Shown here: piece after piece, positions 42,601 to 52,845 of the stretch | Layout: each line of letters starts with the position of its first letter | Numbering within the stretch: the first letter of the stretch is position 1 | From: Branchiostoma floridae | Lineage: Eukaryota; Chordata; Leptocardii; Amphioxiformes; Branchiostomatidae | DNA length: 64,000 nt | Direction: 5' to 3' | Assembly: GCF_000003815.2 (NCBI RefSeq) | Contig: NC_049984.1 | Span: 8,766,603-8,830,602, forward strand | The notes under the pieces: generated by a model | What the model saw: the letters and a program-made list of their open reading frames with translations, nothing else | The model's database searches: none | What the model was told of the DNA's origin: nothing | Translations under genes and position numbers: made by a program

Positions 42601-45600
42601 TTCATTTTATTTTTACCTACAACAAAATATTTGCTCCAAACAATTTCAAAAATCATTAGCCTAGTGAGGTCTGCCTATGGATATTGTGGGCCACTCAAGA
42701 TATGAGCCAAAGAAGCTCAGGCACAAACAAAGGAATGTTGTCTACAGATATGTCTTGAATTGCACTTGCAACACCTGAGTTTGTAACACCTGAGTTTATA
42801 ACACCTGTGATTTTGCCCACTTACAATTAACAATGGCTAGGTGCAAATTATAGTATTTTAAACTGACAGACTACAGACTCCCCCCTCCACGATAGCCATA
42901 CTATGACATAAGTTTTTGTCAAACTTAAAGTATTACATAATTTATCAATGGTTTGCATGTAGTAGATGCATGTTCATTTATGAAAGTAAATAGTAAGTAG
43001 TGAGTGAGTGACTTAGTTGAAAAGTTATTTGGATGTTGACTACTAGAAAGAATCTTGGTATACAGATTTAGGCTGAAGAATGTGTCTGGAACATAATTAC
43101 TGGTACTAAATTATGGAGTAAGAGACCTCTAATGATGGCCGTAGACTTTATGAACCCACAGCAGCAGTAATAAAACTCCAGGACACAATTAACATCTGTT
43201 GTCAGTGTTGCTTCAAGGACATTAGAGTATGTCCTAGGTTGCATTAAATGGCAGACACAAGATCAAGAGGTCACAGGTTTGATTTGCCTAGTACTTGTAG
43301 TAGACGATACTGGCCAAGACATTGTGTCCTTCTGAAATGAACAAAGGTGGGCTTCTTGACTTTGGTTGGGGAGGTAAAAGGAGAGGAATTAGTCCACCTT
43401 CCAATACCATTCCCTTGACACTGGATGATAACCCACTGCTCCTACAGCTGAAAATAGGACTAAACTTTGTCATGTCTTTATATGCAATCATCTTGGTATT
43501 TATGTTACAACATGTTCCTTACAAGGTGATCTGTCTTTTGTTTTGCAGAATCGCTGGGTCCCCATCTCTCAGGGTTCACATGTAGGCACTAGTTTCATTG
43601 TCGCCACAGACTCAGAGGAGTTGAATGCTGACTTTGAAGTAGGTGAGTATCAAATGGACCTGTCAATCTGAAAGGAAGGAAGAGATGACAACCAACTTGA
43701 AGTTGATGCAAATGTATTTTGTAAGCTTGAAATGACAGGATTGCTAACTAGTGACAGTTTACAACCCTGATAGTAATTAAATTGTCAATTAATTAAACAT
43801 TAAAAACTTTCAACATCTGCCCAGCAACAGGTCAAACACTCTTCCCAGAAACCACCTGAGGCAGACTAAATATTCATTGTTGTGTTAAGACACTGGCCTT
43901 GCACATCCACAATAAACAAAAACAATAGGGAGAGTCGTTTGCCAGCACAGACAATGACTGCTGCTTATGTTCATCAATACTTGAAGGAACTCAAGACAAG
44001 CTTCATCTTTTGTCAATTTGCAAATTTCCTCTCAATATTCATTGTCTAGTTTGTAAGGGGGTGTTAAACTCATCAACATTTCAATGCAAGGAAAACAAAA
44101 ACAAGCTGTGGGAGGTGCTGACCAATTAGGATCCATTTTTAGTCATGGGATAAACAGAGCATGCTCAATGAGAGAGGGGCAAACATGGCAGGCACAGGAG
44201 GGTGGAATGCTTTCCCCAGTTTTGCCATGATTGACCCTGTCTTAGAATGGCGGAAATCACTTTTTACCCCTGGTAAGTGTTGGCAAATGACTGTCTCACA
44301 TTGTCAGTTTTAGTTGGAATAGTTTTCCTCAGTTAGATACTTCAGTTGGGGCAGTTCTGTTGTAATGTCAGCATTAGTTTCCAAGTTTGAACAAGAATCC
44401 AGCTTGAAGTATAGTCCTTTTCTATAAGATACTGTTTGAAATGTATATGATAATGGTCAGAGGAAAGCAGTTTATCTACATCTTGTATGAAAGAAAGTTG
44501 CTTTGTAGTATCAGATGTGTATTAAGGATTTTAGTCTGTCTGACACCATGTAGTTCATTAATTCATGATGATTATATCAGTACTGTTGTCATTGCAGCAG
44601 GAAAATCTTTCAAGAATCTATCCTACTTCCCCCAAATGCCTTTCATCCAGTACATTCTGTGTCAGTTCTAAAATAGACTGGTTTACGTTAAGCAATAAAG
44701 AAACGAGCGTTCCCTTTGTAACGTTTGTTTGCATCATTAGCAGCCTTGTAATGAATTACCAGCTGTGTCCTGGGGGTTTTTAGAAGTGAGAAAATTGGAA
44801 TTTTACTAGTATGTTTGTTTGCGAATAGGTGGGCAGTAAATCTGCTTCTTGTAAGCTAGGTCTGTAATTTCGTGCTCAAACCATGCAGACAGGAGCAGTG
44901 CAGTGAGATCATTTGGGTTAAACACAGGTTTTATATCTTAACTGCTACTTTCGACTAGCTGATTCAATCAGTCAGAGGCTTTTACAGGGTGACATTTACT
45001 TTTCTGCAAAAGTGCGCTTGTTCTGACCTTAGAATTTAAGTGCACAGATGTAATTGTGCTACATGACATGCCAACAGTGTCAAGGTTTGAAAAATTGATG
45101 AACCAACCAAAGGCTTCCTGTTTTTCTCTGATGCATTAATGTCAAAAAATGAAGAATATGCTGTACACCAGTGTATGATTATCTAGTATATTACTAGTGT
45201 ACAAATATCCTAGGTGCACAAGTGTGCCCTCAGTCAATAACTAGGTGCACAACTCCAATTTGTCTTGTACCCTGGTCTTGCACCAATTATTTCAATTTTC
45301 AAGCCCTTTGCTTATGTTGGCATCTTTTCATATGCTTAAGACAATAATTGTTTCTAGCCAAATCAATCTTTTTGAAATGGTTTCATTTCAGGATTGACAG
45401 TTTGGGCTATGAGACAAGCAACATTACATAACCAGCAAAAACAGTAACCACTGCCTTCATTCTAGATCAGTGATTCTAGATAATGTTTGTCAAACCTGAC
45501 CCTGGTGTTTCCTCTTCCAGGTTCACACTTCCAGATCAGGAATCTCCTCAGCGACAGTAGATTATCCCCGTTACCCGACCTGAACTGGGCCAGCTCCAGA

Positions 45601-48600
45601 GAGCTGTGGTCACCCATGTTAGAGAAGGAGGCGCTCTACAACAGAGATCACAACTACCTGAACAGACACCCGGGGCTGGCACCGCGCATGAGGGCCATTT
45701 TGTTAGACTGGTTAATAGAGGTACGATCTCAACATCAGATGAAGATTTTTACTTATTTGTTTCACAAAACCGGTAAACTGCCATTATAAGGTAATTAGCA
45801 CACTAGTTTTGTACTGTAAGTACAAGCTGTGCAAGACCAGACTGAAAGGTTTGAACGACTAACGCCAGAAATTACCCCAACCCTTTTTTGATAAGTGTGT
45901 TAGGTTTCTCCAAATATTTTAAGTCTTTAAGCACCCAATGAAGTACGTAAAAAGTTCAGACAATTTTTTCAGTCAACAAAAGTAACCTACTTAGAAGAAG
46001 CTAATAAGCATTGGTTTATGAACATGCCATGTAATATTAAACTTTTCAAAAATGCTTTCCTCCCCCTGTAGGTGTGTGAAGTGTACAGATTACACAGGGA
46101 GACATTCTACTTAGCACAAGACTTCATCGACAGATTCCTGTCTACAGAGAGAGACTTACCCAAGCACAGACTACAGCATATAGGCATCACAGCTCTCTTC
46201 ATAGCAGCAAAGTTAGAGGTATGGACTACAACTACCAGCATAATAGTGTTAACTCAAGGTTATATATTTTGGATGTTAGCTGCAATCCTAGAGCAACATT
46301 ATATCTGCTTGAGCTGTTTTATTTGGGGGGGGGGGGGGCTGAGGTGATCAGCTGGTGTGCTTGTTTGTGTCCTTGTCTGTGTCTATCACAGTTGGACAGC
46401 CTGCTAGGATATATGGGGGAAATAATATAATAAGATACTCTGAAAATTGCATGTCTGGTTTGGCTTTGCTCCAACACTGTAGACATCGATACTGATGATT
46501 ACTGCAGCACAGTTATATCTGGACATTATGGATATACCCATTTTTTGTAAACATGTTTTTGTTTTATTACTGTCCGCAAAGACCCATTCAGTGATGAATT
46601 GTAATAGAAGAAACCACTACTTGAAGATGATGCAACTGTTCTTTCCTCAATTTGTATCATTTCATGTCTCCTGTGTCACCTCTGCATCTATCTTTACTGT
46701 TTTTACTTCTGTGTTTTTGTTTGTATCCCCCAGACCAACTCATAAGTCTTTATCCTCTGTTGTTGTATCTTACTTTCCAAGTTGAGATTCTTCATCATCA
46801 GGTAAGTTCTAACTAAATGTATCTTTCTCTATTTGTGTGCCGTGCTCTTTTTCTCTCTCTGCATTTAATCCATGAAGATTTAAAGTTCTTTGCCCTATGT
46901 CATGTGGAGGAAACTGCCATGCGATATATACACAGAGTACTTACAAGAAGTTGTCATATTTTGCAGGAAATTTACCCGCCAAAAGTGACAGAGTTTGCCT
47001 ATGTGACGGACGGTGCCTGTACAGATGAAGAAATCCTGGACATGGAACTAGTGTTGTTGAAGGTAATACAAGCGATGTTCCTATATCACGATGCTTGATT
47101 ACCACCGTGAAAACAGACTATTGTAATTGGATAGTGTGTGTTTGTTAATAACTCTTGGTGTCACTAAGTGACTCATGACTACTCCCACATACTTGTTTGA
47201 GGTCATTAGGGTTACCCATTTACCATTTCATTAATATAGTGTAGCTGATATGTTTAGGCTTGAAGTGGCAAACCATTTCATGTTGTAACTAGTTATCACT
47301 AGTTTTTGGTGCATGTCTATGCTTGTTGAAGCATGATCTGTTTTTAAAACGTTCACTTCTAAATGTATAAGTTAACAGTAAGAGTAGAAATATTGATTTA
47401 ATTCTGTTCGCTATACAGGCCCTGAACTGGGAGTTGTCCCCGATGACAGTTAACTCCTGGCTGAACGTCTACCTCCAGCTGGCTAACCTGGATGCCATAG
47501 ACTTCGAAGAGTTCTACTTGCCACAATACTCAGGACACACCTTTGTACAGGTTGCCCAGGTAACAATGGTTTCCATTTTTTCATCACCATCAGTGTGTTA
47601 TGCATCTGCTCTTTGTCATAGTACACCAGCTTGTAAATGAAAGCCTCTAAATTTCTTTTCAAACTTTTTGAGATGACAGCTGCAAAGAATATCCTTTCAT
47701 GATACTTAATAGCAACTATAAGTGAGAAAGAGTTTTTCTATTAAGGTTGCATCATAAGCTATATCGTAAAAAGATAAGCAACTATCTGACAAACTTCAAC
47801 TTGGCCAAATGTTAATCGGGTTATTTTTGCAAATAAAGATTGGGTTATTTTTGCAATGATTTTCTAAATACTTGTTTGTCAATTTATTGCCTTATACTCA
47901 TCAAAAGTGTGCTTTTTAGAAAATAATACCTTCTGTTACTTAGTTTGAATCTGTAGGTTGGTGTCCAGATGAGTTTTGTTGTGTTCCTAAGCCTGTGGTG
48001 TTGTTTCTGCAGCTGGTGGACCTGTGTATGTTGGACATCAGCTCCCTGCAGTTCTCCTACGCTGCCATTGCCACTGCTGCTCTCTATCACAACAGTTGTC
48101 GGGATATCTGCCTCAGAGTCTCAGGTAAACAAACGGGCTTTCATCTGTAAACAAGCCACGCAACAGTGAAAGTCATAAATCAAAAGTCTTACCTTCCACA
48201 TCATTCTTTTTAACCTCAGTGAGGTGTGCTTGTCTGCTGTGGACTGTATAGTAGCAGCACAGCATGTAAGGTGGAAGTGGTGAAATAGGATAATTGGAGA
48301 AGTATTGTTTGGCTCAGTCATCATGAAATATAGAAGCATGTTAGACATTGCTGTATTGTACAGCAATCATCTGTTGATGATTTTTGATAGCCAATACCAA
48401 TGTTACTAGTCCAAAGGTTTTTGCTTCTGACTTCTATTTTGTAGTACAGAATAAAAGTTGAATATGAGTGTAGAAAGTGCAAACTTATATCGTTTAGAAG
48501 TGGTTTGTAGGCCTATCCTCTAACAGTAAAGTTGTTTGTCTCAGGTTTTTCATGGGAAGAAGTGGCTCCGTGTGTGCAGTGGATGACGCCATACGCCATC

Positions 48601-49210
48601 ACCAGGAGAGAAGCGGGCTATGTTCCACTCAAGATGTACAACCAGATCAGTCCTGAGGCTGCACACAATATCCAAAACCACACCTGTGATCTGGCCATGC
48701 TGGTAAGTGTGATCCCTGAAGCAGTACCCAATGTCCATTCATCCACCAGTAAATGACTTCAAACTGGTGGACATACCAACTATGAAGTACAGGATCTTAT
48801 ATCAGCTGAAAAAAGAACGAGACAAGAACAGATTGATTTCTTCAGAAGTTTGTTTTTTTTCCCTAGTACTAGTTTAACTCGTACTTAAGGAGCATCCCTC
48901 ATTAGGAAGTAACTACACTCTAAGCTAGATTTGCATAGGTCAAGTGTGACATATTGTTCAGTGTAATACAATATGTGAAAGGGTGGTTGTACTGGCTATG
49001 CAGATACAAATACCTTTTCTCATATTCACAACTTCACTTTTGAATCTTTCAAGTGTTGATTTCAATGTTCCTCTATTTTCTGACTGATTCTAGGAAAAAG
49101 CCCAGGCCAGACAGGCAGAGATGTCGTCCCTGTCCCGAGCCAGCCCTCTGTCTATCCCCGGGATGATTACCCCTCCCCAGAGCAACAAGAAACAGCACAC
49201 CACCACTTGA
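39628..49210 (+). CDS. CCNE: Cyclin E
   Basis: G1/S cyclin that activates CDK2. Eleven coding exons: 39628-39641, 39773-39860, 39985-40038, 43549-43642, 45521-45720, 46072-46218, 46967-47062, 47419-47559, 48013-48124, 48545-48702, 49094-49210; phases agree and give 406 residues, near human CCNE1/CCNE2 length. The N-terminus is basic ([13 protein letters not shown], then TRKRKA). The cyclin box begins [15 protein letters not shown] and contains the hallmark [20 protein letters not shown], then [20 protein letters not shown]. The second fold includes [19 protein letters not shown]. The C-terminal Fbw7-type phosphodegron is conserved ([11 protein letters not shown]), so regulated turnover is likely kept. 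E2F-type sites in the promoter and third intron suggest E2F control. Confidence 0.97.
40103..40186. promoter_or_regulatory. E2F site cluster in cyclin E intron 3
   Basis: Within 84 bp lie TTTCGCGCC (40103-40111), TTTCGCGCG (40153-40161), CCCGCGAAA (40162-40170) and the perfect palindrome TTTCCCGCGAAA (40175-40186). The cluster starts 65 bp after the third coding exon. E2F control of cyclin E is well established in flies and vertebrates; use of these sites is inferred. Confidence 0.7.
41813..41985. repeat. Degenerate tandem duplication in cyclin E intron 3
   Basis: ATCAGGATTTGTGGATCTGG at about 41814 is echoed by ATCAGGATTTGTGTATCGG near 41909, followed in both by TATGGGG/TATGAACGGGG-type sequence. 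Otherwise the long intron (40039-43548) shows nothing I can name. Confidence 0.4.
43225..43400 (+). mobile_element. Degenerate SINE copy
   Basis: CACAGGTTTGATTTGCC resembles a B box, followed by ACATTGTGTCCTTCTGAAATG and GACTTTGGTTGGGGAGGTAA. The block order fits the SINE at 16785-17175. Confidence 0.4.
45160..45310. repeat. Fragment rich in GTGCAC motifs (hAT-like MITE relic)
   Basis: CTAGGTGCACAAGTGTGCCC, CTAGGTGCACAACTCC and TTTCAAGCCC resemble parts of the element at 63-402 and the fragments at 59640-59730 and 63055-63200. No clean ends remain. Confidence 0.35.
45795..45935 (-). repeat. Fragment related to the SINE tail at 16785
   Basis: On + it reads CACTAGTTTTGTAC, then GACTGAAAGGTTTGAAC and TTTTTTGATAAG, in the order and orientation found at 16844-16930. 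It lies in a cyclin E intron. Confidence 0.45.
46325..46338. repeat. Poly-G run of 14
   Basis: An uninterrupted G homopolymer in a cyclin E intron, directly before dispersed repeat copy C. Confidence 0.9.
46345..46480. repeat. Dispersed repeat, copy C
   Basis: GATCAGCTGGTGTGCTTG, TCTATCACAGTT, AAGATACTCTGAAAATTGCA and GGTTTGGCT follow the same order as in copy A at 1927-2095. Confidence 0.5.
48216..48325. repeat. Dispersed repeat, copy D
   Basis: GTGTGCTTGTCTGCTGTGG, AGCATGTAAGGTGGAAGTGG and TGTTTGGCTCAG match copies A and B in order. Confidence 0.5.
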
Positions 49211-49854
49211 GTGGCTGGTACCATTCCTCACCAACATGTGGTGTCCACAGTCTTACAAAATACCAGTCTCTGACTGGAACAAGGCAGCTATCTTCTTTGT
49301 ACAGTTTTCAAAATTTTGAGAGTGAATAGGACTTTGGAAGGAGGATAGAACAGTGTTGAGTTCCATACCCTTGTGTTGCCCTTGCTATGGAGCTTGTAAT
49401 GTTTTCTTTTGTTGAAAAGGAAACACACGTGTATCAGAAGCTTTTACTTTTCCTGCTTACAAATTTTTGTCCTTATTTTTACTGCTACTATCACTGCCTG
49501 TAATCATTTTTTGTAGGTATTTTCCGTACCCAGTTAAGTCCAAGCAATATCACGCTTGCAATGTACACGGGTATGTGCAGCCAGTATACCTGATATATGC
49601 TAGTTGGCAAATTAATGAATTGCAAGTCCCTGAAATGCTTCTGCAAGTGCTCTTAAAGATATAGCATCTTGTGCAAATGTCTTGCTGTTATGGCAGACTG
49701 CAAAAGAGACAATGCGCCCATAAAGATATGGGTTCATTGCAGTTTGGAGTGTGGTATTGAAAAGTGTGCCCTAAACCCAACTTGTGCAAACATTGTTTAA
49801 GTAGGGTTTTCTGAAAATATAAGCTTTGTGTCAACTTGGTGATTCACTCATTTG

Positions 49855-49928
49855 TAGGTCCATCCCATAACAGTAAAGTTGTCAGGTTTTTCATGGGAAG
49901 AAGTGGCTCCGTGTGTGCAGTGGATGAC
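49855..49928 (+). pseudogene. Copied fragment of cyclin E exon 10 with its 3' splice site
   Basis: AACAGTAAAGTTG, then TCAGGTTTTTCATGGGAAG and AGTGGCTCCGTGTGTGCAGT repeat the end of intron 10 and the first 45 or so bases of exon 10 (48508-48590). The copy lacks a short piece of the intron (TTTGTC or similar) and diverges after TGGATGAC. Retention of intron sequence shows it is a DNA-level copy, not a retrocopy. Confidence 0.85.
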
Positions 49929-50649
49929 CCACACAGGGAGCCACTGTCCTGAAGGGGATTGCAGGACAGTTTTTCTCCCTAAGTGGTATTGAGGAAAAGC
50001 TACTTAAGTGGAATGGTAGTTGACATATGAGAATTTCACTGAATTTCTGAAGCATGTCCTCCAGAAAATGCAGAAATCATTCCACCCTAACATTAGAGAT
50101 ATAATTACCTACGTGAAGCAGTCATGGGATATGCACCTTAGTCTCGTGTGCAAAACAACACGTATCTCAGGGTGATTTTATTTTTCAGTCATAAATTTGG
50201 CTGGGCATGTTTTAAACCACTTGTTTTAGTTTCCAATGAATTGTTTTTATTATTTCATGTATTTGGTTGATGCAGTGTATTTTAGACCACTCAAGTCGAG
50301 TATACATAAAAAGTGTGAGAAAGATGCTGTATTCTGTACCTCTGAGGAGTTAGCAAAGAAGATTGTGGTGGTGTCAACACATTGTTCAGAGGTTTTACAG
50401 TGCTGCAAGTTATTTTGATGATGTAGACAGAGTTTAGATATAGGTGCCATACAAGTTGCCACTTTGGTACTCCACCAGAAGCCAACGGTTGAAACATTTT
50501 TAGACTGTAAATGTATTTATATTTGAAACCGTGGCATGAATACAATACCCTTTTATGACATAACCATATGATGTAGCAATTTTCATCATATGGCAATGAT
50601 TGTCCATTCTTTTGCAATGTGAAATATATCTTATCAATTGCACTTCACA

Positions 50650-50655
50650 AATAAA
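50650..50655 (+). terminator. Cyclin E polyadenylation signal
   Basis: AATAAA about 1.44 kb after the stop codon, followed by a T-rich stretch (50674-50683). Confidence 0.65.
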
Positions 50656-50690
50656 AGAAACAAATACAGAACTTCTTTTTTTCTTCAGTT

Positions 50691-50696
50691 TTTATT
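50691..50696 (-). terminator. URI1 polyadenylation signal
   Basis: TTTATT on +, AATAAA on -. It is 36 bp from the cyclin E signal on the other strand, so the two convergent 3' ends must touch or overlap. The predicted URI1 3' UTR (50.69-52.85 kb) is about 2.1 kb. Confidence 0.6.
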
Positions 50697-51348
50697 GTAA
50701 AGAAAATCTGCACACACAATGTCCAGCATGACTGGTATTTCATCTTACCATTTCAACTTCAGAAATTCTTGCATATATGACTGATACAAACATTCATCTT
50801 TTTTAATATGCATGAATAGTCATCAAGACTTACACACATTGTAACTTATTCGATAACACACATACCTACAAATGCCAATGATTATCTTACACTTCCCAGG
50901 GTGGGCTGAAAATACTTGACAAAGAAGGACAGTCAATCTATTGGTATCTGAAAAAGTTCCTAAGAAAAGAATTGGGATGTGTATTTACAGCAAATCAGTA
51001 GTGGAAAATTTCTTTATGTACAGAAATGACAAATACTGAATATGGAAGCATTGTACTGACCAGATCAGAATTTTTTTTAAATTTCTTTGAAAAAAATATC
51101 TTGAGTAATGGAGAAGATTTTTTACATTACAAGATGTACACAGCACGCAAAACAGTCCGAGTAAACACAAGTCAAAAAGTACATTGTACAACTAACAATC
51201 CAGTAGCAAACTAATGAGTGATTGACCAAAGGTGTTCTGTGTCTGTTAATCAGGCCTAGCTAAATTTTGACATGGTTTGCATTAGTACAGCAGCCTGCAC
51301 AACTCACCAGTCCCTAAGAAAGATGACCACTGGCAGTGAGATGGTGTA

Positions 51349-51390
51349 ACCAAGGAGGTTAAAATCAAAAGAATTGATTTTAACCTTGGA
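51349..51390. repeat. Inverted repeat in URI1 3' UTR
   Basis: CCAAGGAGGTTAAAATCAA and TTGATTTTAACCTTGG form a hairpin with a 3-nt bulge and a very short loop. In URI1 mRNA this would be a long stem. CCAAGGAGGTT also occurs near 18126 and 22000, so it may be a MITE relic. Confidence 0.7.
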
Positions 51391-51821
51391 CAGGCTAGGT
51401 TTGCGTGAACTGTAAACAAGGATAGGGTACAAGTGCCAAAGTTTGATCTGTGAACTGACATGACAATGGTTGGTAGAAGTATTATGATATGTGTCTGGAC
51501 TTCAGCCACTGCCCTGACCCAGTACCTTATTGTACATTTTCCCCACACTCAGACATCCAACACTTATGTCATAGAATGGCATGATCAATGAATGATATAC
51601 ATACATTTCCTAAGCTCAACAGCAATAGACATTGCAAATACAATGTACAATCTGCACACTTTAGCTCATTTATAATTACCACCTACAAACTTCACACGCT
51701 GCAATACATGGAACTATACATTGATGGATGTCTAGATGAAAATGAAGGCATTGGTATTGTTGCATGGTGAGAAAACCTTCAATGCAATTCATATAGACAT
51801 CTAAAGCTATGATGTCTTGTT

Positions 51822-51862
51822 CAATCAAGGATGTTACAAAATGTACATAACATCCTTGGTTC
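51822..51862. repeat. Second inverted repeat in URI1 3' UTR
   Basis: CAAGGATGTTA (51826-51836) pairs perfectly with TAACATCCTTG (51848-51858), with an 11-nt loop and partly matching flanks. Confidence 0.7.
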
Positions 51863-52845
51863 AATCAGGTGAGAAGTGCTAACAGTAAGTTAGTGTAAAT
51901 TTTTTGACAAACAAGCTTTTTTTCCTTTAGATTTTTCAACAGGTATCACAAATGCTGTTTTATATATAATAGGGATCTCAAATACATTTTCCTTGGTAAA
52001 AGCAAGGACGGAACATGTTCTTTCCAAAACTAAGGTCCAAGGACAAAGGCACATTAGGGGCTCAAAGCACAGATACTGGCATTAAGAAAAGTTCATTTTT
52101 CTTTCACAGAGGTCACATGGCTTTCAGCAAAATCTGTATGTACAAAATGGAGGACACCCACGAAAAGATTACTCAACTGACCACAATCTTCATTCAATCT
52201 TTTCCTCTCTTGACTTTGCCACAGCAAATAAACAATCACATTCTGCTACAGAGAATTGATCACAAGACTCATAACAGTCCTTACAGCTAAGCTTCAACAT
52301 CCTCTTACACAGAGCTGTCCAAAGGTATACACGGATGCCCTACAAAATCAGCCCCACTAAACCTTGGGTCAGATTCTTGCTCTTGGGGTGTGGTGCTATA
52401 GCCACTAACCAGGTGTCAGCTTATCACAGAATTGCCTAAATGTTTATCTGATTGGCTCCTGCGAAATCACTTTTTCGTACCAAGATGAACAGCAACACTC
52501 CTTTCTGTGCCCCAAACATGTTTTATCAGGTATCAAATTTAAAATCTGTCAGATTTTTGGGTAGAGAGCAACCAAATCACCAAATACCAACAAAAGCTGA
52601 TGATATCCTCTTGCAAAACAAATGGGTTTTCTGTGCATGCCGCAGCGTATGCTATTGTATGTCTGCCACATTGAAAATATGCAATCAAATAAGGCAAGCT
52701 CATTCCTTTTTAAAACCAATATACCATACAAGCAAAAATCTGACCCTAGTTTAGCAGGGCATGATTCTGCAATGCATTTGTGTACTGTCATGGGATAGCT
52801 CTGTGTAGAAGGATGAGATTCAATGGCTAACATTTAAAAATGACA

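Larger units (their letters stand above)
49211..50660 (+). other. Cyclin E 3' UTR
   Basis: Non-coding region from the stop codon to the AATAAA at 50650-50655. It contains a copied fragment of exon 10 at 49855-49928. Small open frames in it show no family resemblance. Confidence 0.6.
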
